A DNA stretch of 64,000 bases from Bacillus sp. DNRA2 (GTDB lineage: Bacteria; Bacillota; Bacilli; Bacillales; Cytobacillaceae): positions 1 through 64,000 of the forward strand of contig NZ_JABAIT010000008.1 of assembly GCF_012843265.1 (NCBI RefSeq), in the 5' to 3' direction. Below, one piece after another: positions 16,844 to 24,446 of this stretch. The notes beneath the pieces are model-generated. The model was not told the DNA's origin, made no database searches, and worked only from the letters and a program-made list of their open reading frames with translations. The translations under genes and the position numbers were made by a program. Numbering within the stretch: the stretch's first letter is position 1; each line of letters starts with the position of its first letter.

Positions 16844-18058
16844 TTAATCTGAGTCAGTTTCTAGTTGATTGTTATTTAATTCTCTTATTTTCGTTGATTT
16901 AACAAAAAATAATAATGTCATCGTAATCGCGAGTACTCCAAACAGAACACACATTTGTTGTAAGCCCATTAAATCAAGCAGAAAACCAGTTAATAGTAAA
17001 ATGATTTGAAAAGTTACACGGTCCAACATATTACGGAACGAGAAAAATCGACCATGGTATTTTTTTGGAATTTTCGTTTGAAAAATCGTCGCAACAGTTG
17101 GAAAAAAACAACCAACGGAAAAGCCAAACAGTAAAAAAGCCATAATCGTTAGAGTCGGACTGATTGAAAAATAAAGCATTAATTGAGATAGGCCAATCAA
17201 AAAAGATGTAATAAACAGAATGGATAATGTTGAAATTTTTGCGATGATTCGATTGACGAAAAACGCACCAAGCATAAACGATACACCTTCAGCGGTATAA
17301 ATCATTCCTTTTATTAATGAGCTATCCTGCAATTCGCTAATGTTAATCACGATTAAATTGAAGCCGCCTAAAAAGAGGGTCGGAACTAGTGTCAAAAGTA
17401 ATGTCATATAGACGATTGGGCGTTCGACGATAATTGGAAATACATCCTTAAAGCTTGTATTAATCTGTAGTTTCTCTTTTGAAATATTACCCGTATGATC
17501 TTCATTTATATTTAAGAAGAAAGTAAGGATGAATAATACGATATATGCCACAAAGGACGCAGTGTAGACAACATATAATGGTACTATTACAAGCAAAAGT
17601 CCAGCCAATGCAGTACCGATGATTCTAGAAAGGGTTGAAACATTCATGTGAATGCCATTTAGACTTAGTAAATCCTGCTCTTTGACGATAAGTGGTAGTG
17701 CGGCCTGAAGTGCCGGAAAATAGAATGCAGCTGACGTTTGAAGTAGAATCAGGAAACCAACCATCCATATAATCGATCCAGTATATAAGGCAATGAACAT
17801 AAACAGGACACTAATTACCCGAATGAAACCAGCAATCAGCATTACCCTTTTTTTACTAGAACGATCTGTCAGTCTACCCGCCAGTGGTCCCACTGCAATC
17901 CCTGCCAAAATTCCAGTTGCTAACAGCAAGGATTTTAAGAAATCAGAAGGTATCTTTGCTTGCATAAATTCCAAATTACCGATAATTCCTAACCATAATC
18001 CAAGTCCTGCAATGAATTCCCCTGATAGGATAATCCAAACATTTTTATCTCTTAACAT
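16844..18058 (-). CDS. MFS transporter, Mef/EntS-like efflux pump
   Basis: A 404-residue major facilitator with 12 predicted helices and the signature GRLTDRSSKKRVM between helices 2 and 3 (MFS motif A). Length and segment order resemble the MFS_3 group that includes macrolide pump Mef(A) and the enterobactin exporter EntS. A proton-driven drug or siderophore exporter is therefore likely, with substrate unknown. The ATG has GTGAGG 7 nt upstream. About 150 bp before the start lies a terminator belonging to an upstream unit with short open frames (18208-18389), which could be a regulatory leader of this gene. A 9-bp inverted repeat (18131-18139/18158-18166) lies between. Confidence 0.85.
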   Translation of the reverse strand: MLRDKNVWIILSGEFIAGLGLWLGIIGNLEFMQAKIPSDFLKSLLLATGILAGIAVGPLAGRLTDRSSKKRVMLIAGFIRVISVLFMFIALYTGSIIWMVGFLILLQTSAAFYFPALQAALPLIVKEQDLLSLNGIHMNVSTLSRIIGTALAGLLLVIVPLYVVYTASFVAYIVLFILTFFLNINEDHTGNISKEKLQINTSFKDVFPIIVERPIVYMTLLLTLVPTLFLGGFNLIVINISELQDSSLIKGMIYTAEGVSFMLGAFFVNRIIAKISTLSILFITSFLIGLSQLMLYFSISPTLTIMAFLLFGFSVGCFFPTVATIFQTKIPKKYHGRFFSFRNMLDRVTFQIILLLTGFLLDLMGLQQMCVLFGVLAITMTLLFFVKSTKIRELNNNQLETDSD

Positions 18059-18130
18059 CTCGGTGCCTCACATTCCTTGAATTCATACTTTTTCATTTTA
18101 CAATATAAAAAGAATGAATGTTAGCAATAC

Positions 18131-18166
18131 GATTTTTGATACTCTTAGAAAATTATCTCAAAAATC
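18131..18166. promoter_or_regulatory. Inverted repeat upstream of the MFS gene
   Basis: GATTTTTGA and TCAAAAATC, 18 nt apart, lie just upstream of a weak promoter-like TTGCTA/TATATT on the - strand. It may be an operator or an mRNA hairpin. Confidence 0.4.
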
Positions 18167-18207
18167 ATACTCTGATATAGAAGGGAAAGGCCGAACTAAA
18201 ATAATCT

Positions 18208-18247
18208 TAGAAAAAATAAAGGACACCTCCATAAAAATGAAGGTGTC
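18208..18247 (-). terminator. Rho-independent terminator of the leader/small RNA
   Basis: On the - strand GACACCT and AGGTGTC (with an inner CAT/ATG) are followed by TTTATTTTTTCT. Confidence 0.82.
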
Positions 18248-18273
18248 ATCCGAAATAGGTTTAGGGATGGTGC

Positions 18274-18318
18274 CTAAATCCAATTGAAACAATACATGAA
18301 ACGCACTGCATGTGACAT
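18274..18318 (-). CDS. Possible 14-residue leader peptide MSHAVRFMYCFNWI
   Basis: ATG with AGGGAAA about 8 nt upstream, stop TAG. The first seven residues (MSHAVRF) resemble the macrolide-sensing leader of ErmD as I recall it (MTHSMRL) and the MTASMRL-type leader of mef genes. With a Mef-like pump downstream, drug-induced ribosome stalling is possible. The similarity is short and may be chance. Confidence 0.3.
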   Translation of the reverse strand: MSHAVRFMYCFNWI

Positions 18319-18395
18319 TTTTTATTTCCCTGTAGTATCAGCCCCACCTACGCTAAATACCATGATGACCACTTATGTCATCCCACCCACTTATT

Positions 18396-18425
18396 ATTAT
18401 AGTTGAAAACGCTTACAATATACAA
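18396..18425 (-). promoter_or_regulatory. Sigma-A promoter with embedded cre site
   Basis: On the - strand TTGTAT (18420-18425), an 18-bp spacer and TATAAT (18396-18401). The spacer holds TGAAAACGCTTACA (18404-18417), a full match to the CcpA cre consensus TGWAARCGYTWWCA, so catabolite repression of this promoter is predicted. Confidence 0.7.
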
Positions 18426-18538
18426 TGGTTTTTTCAGAAAATTTTAAAAAAGGTAACTAAAGTCCTAGTAGATAAACATTTGATTACTTACTTATATTAG
18501 TGTACTAAAGTTTTTAGCAAGTTTAAAATATTTTTACT

Positions 18539-18545
18539 TTCGACA
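18539..18545 (-). promoter_or_regulatory. Candidate Spo0A box
   Basis: TTTGTCGAAAG on the - strand contains the 0A-box core TGTCGAA. It lies about 265 bp upstream of a Spo0E-family phosphatase gene. A 7-bp match alone is weak evidence. Confidence 0.3.
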
Positions 18546-18808
18546 AATTATTATATTAATATATTAGATTATGGTATTAAAACATTCTTATAAAAGGTTA
18601 TTAATCTAGGAAAAGAAATTAATTAATATAGTAATATTATTTACAAGTTATCTCAATATTTCCATTTTTATTATACTCATTCACAGAAAATAATGTCTAT
18701 GCTAATATGAAAAATATCTTGGGGCAGGTAAGATGGGGACTTGACCTTTAGGGGTATGGGTTCAAGTGGTCATGCATTGAAAATTTATCATAAAAGGGTG
18801 GTCATTCT

Positions 18809-19012
18809 ATGCAATGTATGAATTTGGAAAGAGAACCGCTTCAATGTGAAAACATAAGCCTATTGATGGAGATTCTCGAACTAAAACAACGGTTAAGTGA
18901 TTTGTACCGTCAAAGTGGACCGGGGAGCTCAAAATATATTTCACTTTCATTAAAACTGGATTTATTAATCCATGAGTATTTCGAAGAAAAAGCACGAGAC
19001 CTACTTTTATAG
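18809..19012 (+). CDS. Spo0E-family aspartyl-phosphate phosphatase
   Basis: A 67-residue all-helical protein of the Spo0E/YisI/YnzD type. These dephosphorylate Spo0A~P (or other response regulators) and so delay sporulation. The family pattern appears as two helices: LMEILELKQRLSDLY and, after GSSKYISLS, the diagnostic LKLDLLIHEYF. The ATG at 18809 has AGGGTGG 7 nt upstream; a second ATG three codons on is possible. It is a single gene preceded by a 750-bp interval that holds the leader/small RNA on the other strand and a possible 0A box; the rest of that interval (18426-18800) is AT-rich with nothing else recognised. Confidence 0.85.
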   Translation: MQCMNLEREPLQCENISLLMEILELKQRLSDLYRQSGPGSSKYISLSLKLDLLIHEYFEEKARDLLL

Positions 19013-19024
19013 GATCGTAAATCA

Positions 19025-19057
19025 GGCACTCTTCCTAATGATTTAGGGGAGTGCCTT
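19025..19057 (+). terminator. Probable terminator
   Basis: GGCACTC and GAGTGCC close an imperfect stem with CCTAA/TTAGG inside. The T-run is weak. Confidence 0.6.
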
Positions 19058-19095
19058 AATAATTTGCATTAACACTATTCCGTTACTTGTTTAAG

Positions 19096-20850
19096 TTACA
19101 GTAATTCCACTTCCAGCCATTTACGTACACTATTGATAAACCAAATTGTTGTTGCATTTATAAGTTCGTTTTTGTAAATTACTTTCTCATGAATTTTACC
19201 GCTTTGAACCAGTGTATTTCGAAAAGTACCTCCTAGCAATCCAGATTCAACTGGCGGTGTCCAAAGCTTTCCACCCAACTCGACAACAATATTACCATTG
19301 GTAAATTCAGTTAATTCATCAGCTTCATTCCATAATAATACATCAAAGGCATGCTGAGGTTTTAGTCTCTGAAAGTTTGTGTATATGTCTCGGTAAGTGG
19401 TTTTGTGATATAAAAAGTGCTGGGACCTTTCTATAGGTTGCATGGCTAAAACAATTTTGATTGGTGTAGAAATAGGCTTGATTTTTTCTGTTTCAATTTT
19501 GAAACCTCCACTTTTTGACAGTAATAAACGTACTTTAAATTTCCCAATGGGATGCTTCCGCGCACAAGAAATTAACCCTTGTTTAACGTCATTGTTAATA
19601 AATGTGTAGCTAAAATAAGTGGCAGAGTCACCAAGACGGCGTAAATGCTGGTCTAATAAGAAATATTCCCCATCCTCTAATAGCAGACTTTCAAGCAAAT
19701 CGAATTGTGGTGGATGCTCTTTAAGGAAACGGGCTTTGGTAAGGATTTCTTCATATTCTCCGGTTGTTGTTGAATCCCACGTAATTCCACCACCGACTCC
19801 ATAAACAGCTTTGCTATTCTCCTCATCAATGATGACTGTTCGTATCGGAACATTGAAGATTGCTTCTTTTTCTGGGGTAAGATAGCCTATCGCACCACAG
19901 TACACTTCACGCGGAGATGTTTCCAGTTCAGAGATTATTGCCATCGTCGTAAGTTTCGGAGCACCAGTAATCGAACCGCATGGGAAAATTGCTTTAAAAA
20001 TATCAATAAGTCCTCGATTTTCTGCAACAGTTGCACATATTGTGGAAGTCATTTGATGGAGAGTAGGGTACTTCTCGATTTCAAACAGTTTTGATACATT
20101 GACCGAGCCTGTCTCCGCAACCATACCTAAATCGTTCCGTAATAAATCAACAATCATAACATTTTCGGCACGGTTTTTCTTTGAATGAAACAAGGTATTT
20201 GAATTGAGTTCATCTTGTTCCAAAGTGTAACCACGCTGAATTGTACCTTTCATCGGCCGAGTAGTAATCATATTTCCGTTTAGGTGGAAAAAGAGCTCAG
20301 GAGACGCGGACAGAATTTTGTATTTACCGATATTGAGATACGCCGAGTAGTTTGAGGCTTGTCCGTGTTTTAATTTTTCATAAAAAGCTAAATCATCCCC
20401 AGCAAAGTCCGCTTCTAAACGAATGGTGAAATTGGTTTGATACGTTTCTCCTTGTTCGATTGCATTTTTTATGGCCTGAATCGAATAATGATATTCCTCT
20501 TTTGAAACAGTAGATTTCCAATGAGATAGTGTATAAGATCCATGGCTTTTAACAGTGTCTTTGATTGGTTCATCATATATGCCAAACCATAGCAGTGGCA
20601 TTTTGTGGCCTGCTTTTACCTTCATACCTTGTTGAAATGCCGGTGCACTTTCATATGATAAAAAACCAGCAGCGTAATAACCTTTTTCGACTTCAGCTTG
20701 TACACTATTTAAGCAAGGAATTACTTCATCTACGGTGTAAGCTTCGAAAATATAAACTGGATTAATAAACGTTAGTGGTTGTTTTTGTCCAGTTGAAGTA
20801 GCAAACTCAAAAGATAGTAATGGTAGTTGTTCTGAAATTGATGGTTCCAT
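19096..20850 (-). CDS. pabB: Aminodeoxychorismate synthase component I fused to aminodeoxychorismate lyase (PabB-PabC)
   Basis: Makes 4-aminobenzoate for folate. The N-terminal 380 residues are the chorismate-binding PabB domain: TRPMKGTIQRG and GSITGAPK are the family's active-site motifs, with Met-Lys-Gly carrying the catalytic lysine of ADC synthases. The C-terminal part (about 390-584) is a class IV PLP fold like PabC; Lys in HKTTYRD is the likely PLP lysine. Both steps, chorismate to aminodeoxychorismate and then to 4-aminobenzoate plus pyruvate, would occur on one chain. The glutaminase PabA is not in the window. The ATG has AAGGAA upstream. B. subtilis uses separate pabB and pabC; the fusion occurs in other bacteria. 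Confidence 0.93.
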   Translation of the reverse strand: MEPSISEQLPLLSFEFATSTGQKQPLTFINPVYIFEAYTVDEVIPCLNSVQAEVEKGYYAAGFLSYESAPAFQQGMKVKAGHKMPLLWFGIYDEPIKDTVKSHGSYTLSHWKSTVSKEEYHYSIQAIKNAIEQGETYQTNFTIRLEADFAGDDLAFYEKLKHGQASNYSAYLNIGKYKILSASPELFFHLNGNMITTRPMKGTIQRGYTLEQDELNSNTLFHSKKNRAENVMIVDLLRNDLGMVAETGSVNVSKLFEIEKYPTLHQMTSTICATVAENRGLIDIFKAIFPCGSITGAPKLTTMAIISELETSPREVYCGAIGYLTPEKEAIFNVPIRTVIIDEENSKAVYGVGGGITWDSTTTGEYEEILTKARFLKEHPPQFDLLESLLLEDGEYFLLDQHLRRLGDSATYFSYTFINNDVKQGLISCARKHPIGKFKVRLLLSKSGGFKIETEKIKPISTPIKIVLAMQPIERSQHFLYHKTTYRDIYTNFQRLKPQHAFDVLLWNEADELTEFTNGNIVVELGGKLWTPPVESGLLGGTFRNTLVQSGKIHEKVIYKNELINATTIWFINSVRKWLEVELL

Positions 20851-21037
20851 TTTTAGTTTCCTTTTCTCGTAAAATTAATCATTACTCTAGATTTAAGCAA
20901 AATTACTGCAGAAATTCAATCAATTGAGTAAAACCATTCAAATCGGATGAAAATGATTCATTTTGAGACTATGTAGCAGCTTCCTGTTACTATAATTAAG
21001 ATAATCGTACTGAGTAAAATAAAGGAGAGGTTATGAG

Positions 21038-21574
21038 ATGGATTTAATTGATAAGGCATTACAAATAGCTAGCATCGCTCATGAGCATCAATATCGCAAG
21101 GGAACAAAAATCCCATATATTACACATCCTATAGCTGTGGGCATGATATTATTGAAAGCGGGCTACGGTGATGAGGTGGTCGCTGCAGGGATATTACATG
21201 ACACAATTGAGGATACCAATGTTTCCGTAGATGAAATTGAAGCGGAGTTTGGCAAAACAATTGCAGAGATTGTTATGGGCTGCTCAGAGCCAGATAAATC
21301 TCTATCCTGGCATGAAAGAAAGGTGCATACGATACAATTTTTGAAAACAGCTTCACCGAATGTTCGTGCTGTTGCATGTGCAGACAAGTTGCATAATGTT
21401 CGCTCAATCATTGATGACATTGAGCGGGAAGGTGAAACCGTATGGACACGTTTTAATGCGGGGAAGGAACAGCAGGATTGGTACTATCAAAGTCTGGTTG
21501 ATAGTATGGGGAATTCTGAAACTTTCCCTTTATTAAAAGAATTACAAAAAGCAGTTACTGAACTCTTCCAATAA
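21038..21574 (+). CDS. HD-domain phosphohydrolase, small alarmone hydrolase-like
   Basis: A 178-residue cytoplasmic protein consisting of one HD domain close to the hydrolase half of RelA/SpoT (as in MESH1-type small alarmone hydrolases). Metal ligands are visible: His30 in THPIAVG, His54-Asp55 in ILHDTIEDT, and Asp in CADKLHNV. It lacks the synthetase, TGS and ACT domains. The likely reaction is (p)ppGpp or related nucleotide 3'-pyrophosphate hydrolysis, though family members act on varied nucleotides. The ATG has AAAGGAGAGG upstream. It is a single gene. Confidence 0.82.
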   Translation: MDLIDKALQIASIAHEHQYRKGTKIPYITHPIAVGMILLKAGYGDEVVAAGILHDTIEDTNVSVDEIEAEFGKTIAEIVMGCSEPDKSLSWHERKVHTIQFLKTASPNVRAVACADKLHNVRSIIDDIEREGETVWTRFNAGKEQQDWYYQSLVDSMGNSETFPLLKELQKAVTELFQ

Positions 21575-21633
21575 AAATAAAAACAATTTAAGAACACAGA
21601 CATCGATTTAGGTATTTCGACACCAAATTAATG

Positions 21634-21639
21634 TATAAT
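21634..21639 (+). promoter_or_regulatory. Likely -10 element of the TraB-family gene
   Basis: A TATAAT hexamer (in ATGTATAATAG) 62 bp before the start. No good -35 was found at 16-18 bp. Confidence 0.4.
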
Positions 21640-21700
21640 AGAAAAAATAAACAACAATTGTTTCTATTTAGAAATAGAAAGCTATAAAGGAAGGTAACAC

Positions 21701-22876
21701 ATGTCTGTTGAAAATGAAAACATAACTAGAATCGAGCTTGACGGCAAAGAATTTATCTTAATTGGTACTGCTCATGTTTCAAAAAACAGCGCAGAGCTCG
21801 TCAAAGAAGTAATTGAAGCGGAACAACCTGACTCCGTTTGCGTCGAACTGGATGAACAGCGATATCAATCCATTGTTGACGGAAACAAGTGGAAGGACAC
21901 TGACATTTTTAAAGTCATCAAAGAAAAGAAAGCTCCGTTATTATTAATGAATCTTGCTTTATCTTCCTTTCAAAAACGAATTGCTAATCAATTTGGAATT
22001 AATGCTGGTCAAGAAATGATTCAAGGTATTCAATCAGCGAAAGATACGGGTGCAGAACTCGTTTTAGCAGACCGAAATATTCAAACAACCTTTTCAAGAA
22101 TTTGGGGTAACGTCGGATTTAAAGGCAAAATGATGTTACTTGCTCAAGTCATCGCCAGTGTCTTTAGTAACGAAAAAATTACTGAAGAAGAACTGGAAAA
22201 AATGAAAAACCAAGATACGATTAATGCAGTTTTAAGTGAATTCACGGAAGCATTCCCGCGATTGAAAAAGCCCTTAATCGACGAACGAGATCAATACTTA
22301 TCTCAAAAAATTAAAGAAGCTAAAGGTCCAAAGGTTGTCGCTGTGCTTGGAGCAGCCCATGTACCAGGGATTAAAGAGGAAATCAAACAGGATCACGATT
22401 TAAGGCAACTCAATGAACTCCCGGCAAAGTCAAGTTTTCCGAAATACATTGGTTGGCTTATTCCAATCATCATTATCTCAATGATAGTCTATACTTTTGT
22501 GACGAATCCTGAGGTGGGGATGCAACAAACGATGAGTTGGATCCTTTTCCATGGAACGTTCTCAGCGCTTGGTACTGCGTTAGCCTTTGGTCATCCGCTT
22601 GCTATATTAACAGCATTTGTCGCAGCACCAATCACAGCCCTAGATCCAATTACCGCCGCTGGATGGTTTGCTGGAATTGTACAGGCATATTTTAGTCGCC
22701 CGAGTGTTCGAGATTTTGAAAACTTGGCAGAGGATGTGTTTAGCTTTAAGGGGTTCTGGCACAACAAAGTAACTAGGGTATTACTAGTTGTTGTATTCGC
22801 AAATCTTGGCAGCTCGTTAGGTACGTTTATTGGGGCTGCAGATGTTGTGCGCTTATTCCTAAAAAACTTTATTTGA
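21701..22876 (+). CDS. TraB/PrgY-family membrane protein
   Basis: A 391-residue protein. The N-terminal 250 residues form the TraB/TIKI-like domain, with the two conserved motifs GTAHVS (near 24) and GAAHVPG (near 215). The C-terminus has about four membrane helices (about 245-385). The founding members, enterococcal PrgY and TraB, block pheromone signalling, and eukaryotic TIKI is a metalloprotease. A peptide-cleaving membrane protein is plausible, but no substrate can be named. The ATG has AAGGAAGG upstream. It is monocistronic with a clear terminator. Confidence 0.85.
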   Translation: MSVENENITRIELDGKEFILIGTAHVSKNSAELVKEVIEAEQPDSVCVELDEQRYQSIVDGNKWKDTDIFKVIKEKKAPLLLMNLALSSFQKRIANQFGINAGQEMIQGIQSAKDTGAELVLADRNIQTTFSRIWGNVGFKGKMMLLAQVIASVFSNEKITEEELEKMKNQDTINAVLSEFTEAFPRLKKPLIDERDQYLSQKIKEAKGPKVVAVLGAAHVPGIKEEIKQDHDLRQLNELPAKSSFPKYIGWLIPIIIISMIVYTFVTNPEVGMQQTMSWILFHGTFSALGTALAFGHPLAILTAFVAAPITALDPITAAGWFAGIVQAYFSRPSVRDFENLAEDVFSFKGFWHNKVTRVLLVVVFANLGSSLGTFIGAADVVRLFLKNFI

Positions 22877-22896
22877 ATACAATATGCAATATAAAA

Positions 22897-22923
22897 AGGA
22901 GCGGGTAATCCGCTTCTTTTTTG
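22897..22923 (+). terminator. Rho-independent terminator
   Basis: AGGAGCGG-GTAAT-CCGCTTCT (one wobble) followed by a T-run. Confidence 0.85.
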
Positions 22924-23116
22924 TGCTTATAGAATCATAAATATTTATTATGTTGATATAATTATACGGACAAATAATTCAGGATAATAATTAATAAAAT
23001 GAAAATTAAAGTGATTTATATCGCTTTAATTCAGGGGTTTTTACGTTGTTTATAAGAAATATATGCTGATAAGTTCGTCTGAATTGTGACAAATACAATA
23101 TATTTAAATAATTCTA

Positions 23117-23145
23117 TTGTCAACTTATACGTACATATATATAAT
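23117..23145 (+). promoter_or_regulatory. Pentose-operon promoter with AraR-like operator in its spacer
   Basis: TTGTCA (23117-23122), a 17-bp spacer and TATAAT (23140-23145) form a near-consensus sigma-A promoter. The spacer segment ACTTATACGTACATAT (23123-23138) matches 13 of 16 positions of the B. subtilis AraR operator ATTTGTACGTACAAAT. With araR in the cluster, arabinose-relieved repression is predicted. The start codon is about 175 bp downstream. Confidence 0.75.
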
Positions 23146-23166
23146 GTGCTTGTGAACCTGATAATG

Positions 23167-23220
23167 TTACACTATTTAGAAATTAACGGCATAATAGTAT
23201 GTCACTTTTAAATAGTGTAA
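23167..23220. repeat. Perfect 12-bp inverted repeat in the operon leader
   Basis: TTACACTATTTA (23167-23178) and TAAATAGTGTAA (23209-23220) are exact complements 30 nt apart, downstream of the promoter. They could be a leader RNA stem or a split operator. The right arm abuts the cre site. Confidence 0.6.
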
Positions 23221-23229
23221 ACGCTTTAT
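23216..23229 (+). promoter_or_regulatory. cre site (CcpA) in the pentose-operon leader
   Basis: TGTAAACGCTTTAT matches 13 of 14 positions of the cre consensus TGWAARCGYTTWCW. Being about 65 bp downstream of the promoter start, it would act as a transcription roadblock when glucose is present. Confidence 0.65.
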
Positions 23230-23321
23230 GCTCGTTATTTAAACTCATTAGGTTATCGATATTAAATCACGACTCTGTGATTCTAATATAAAAATTACAA
23301 ATGGTTAGAGGGGGCAGTACA

Positions 23322-24284
23322 TTGAAAAAATTTATTTCTTTAATGTTGGTTGCAGTCCTGATGTTGGGATTAGCTGCGTGTAACGGGAAAGAAAATGCCA
23401 AAAGTCCTGGTGAGAAGAAAGCCAAGGATGATCAAATTGTCTTTGGGTATACATCAATGACCCAAAACAATCCTTTCTTCCAAATCCTTGAAGAGTCTAT
23501 TCGTAAGGAAGTTGAAGCAAATGGCGACAAACTTATTACAACCAATCCGGCTATGGACGTTGCACTGCAAATTAACCAAATTGAAGATATGATTTCTCAA
23601 GGAATTGATGCCATTTTCTTAAACCCAGTTGATTGGGAAGGAATTCGCCCAGCTCTTGTTATGCTTGAAGAAGCAGGAATTCCAATTATCAACTATGACA
23701 CAGAAGTAAAAGATTTTGATTATGTGACTGCATATGTAGGTTCCGATAACAAAAATGCAGGTCGTGTTTGTGGTCAAGACCTTGTAAAAAGATTTCCTGA
23801 TGGTGGAGAAATTGTCATCTTAGATAGCCCAACAATGAATTCAGTCAATGATAGAATCGCTGGATTTGAGGAAGCGATCAAAGGGTCAAAACTTAAAGTT
23901 GTTGCACAACAAGATGCAAAAGGCGATTTAGAAACAGCACTTGATTTAACTGAGGATATCCTTCAAGCACATCAAAATGTAATCGCCATAATGGGCGGAA
24001 ATGACCCTACTGCATTAGGTGCTTTAGCTGCTGCAAAAGCTGCTAACAAAACAGATATTGCTATTTACGGTGTAGACGGATCTCCAGATGCGAAAGCCGC
24101 AATCGCTGAAGGTGGAATGTTTGTTGGATCAGGTGCACAATCACCAATCCAAATAGGTGTTAAATCAGTTGAAGTGGCCTACAAAGTATTAAATAAAGAG
24201 AAATACGAAAAGAGAACGCCAGTAGAAACATTCCTCATTAACAAAGATAATGTAGCTGAATATGGCACAGATGGATGGCAATAA
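23322..24284 (+). CDS. Sugar ABC transporter substrate-binding lipoprotein (ribose-type)
   Basis: Captures a sugar outside the membrane and delivers it to the permease. A signal peptide with lipobox LAAC gives lipidated Cys20. The mature part is a two-lobed type I periplasmic-binding domain of the RbsB/Peripla_BP_4 family (DQIVFGYTSMTQNNPFF as first strand, later NPVDW and GVDGSPDA). The start is placed at TTG 23322, which has AGAGGGGG 7 nt upstream; the ATG at 23301 has no ribosome site. It is the first gene of the ten-gene cluster. The cluster content suggests a pentose ligand (arabinose, lyxose, ribulose or xylulose). Confidence 0.9.
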   Translation: MKKFISLMLVAVLMLGLAACNGKENAKSPGEKKAKDDQIVFGYTSMTQNNPFFQILEESIRKEVEANGDKLITTNPAMDVALQINQIEDMISQGIDAIFLNPVDWEGIRPALVMLEEAGIPIINYDTEVKDFDYVTAYVGSDNKNAGRVCGQDLVKRFPDGGEIVILDSPTMNSVNDRIAGFEEAIKGSKLKVVAQQDAKGDLETALDLTEDILQAHQNVIAIMGGNDPTALGALAAAKAANKTDIAIYGVDGSPDAKAAIAEGGMFVGSGAQSPIQIGVKSVEVAYKVLNKEKYEKRTPVETFLINKDNVAEYGTDGWQ

Positions 24285-24446
24285 TATTTTATTCATAATG
24301 GTTTAGATTATAGTGGGTGGCTCAATACATAGGTTTTCTGCTAAGACTTACATTTCATAGTGAGAAACAACTCACTGCTGGAAATGCAAGTTCAATTAGG
24401 GCAAAACACATATGAGTCACCCTTTATATTTAACGAGGTGGAGAAT

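Larger units (their letters stand above)
18208..18389 (-). ncRNA. Candidate small RNA or regulatory leader (about 180 nt)
   Basis: On the - strand, a promoter at 18396-18425 and a strong terminator at 18208-18247 bound a stretch with no frame longer than about 15 codons. It holds three hairpins: GATGAC-N7-GTCATC (18364-18382), TTTAGG-N7-CCTAAA (about 18258-18280) and the terminator. GTCATC of the first hairpin could instead pair with GATGAC at the base of the terminator stem, an attenuator-like choice. Two tiny frames occur, MVFSVGGADTTGK (18322-18363) and MSHAVRFMYCFNWI (18274-18318). It could be a free small RNA or the leader of the MFS gene 150 bp downstream. I do not recognise a known RNA family. 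Confidence 0.5.

Noticed and set aside
18751-18778. Possible tRNA T-arm (GGGTTCAAGT)
   Set aside because: No acceptor, D or anticodon stems can be built around it; it is only a small hairpin ACTTGA/TCAAGT.
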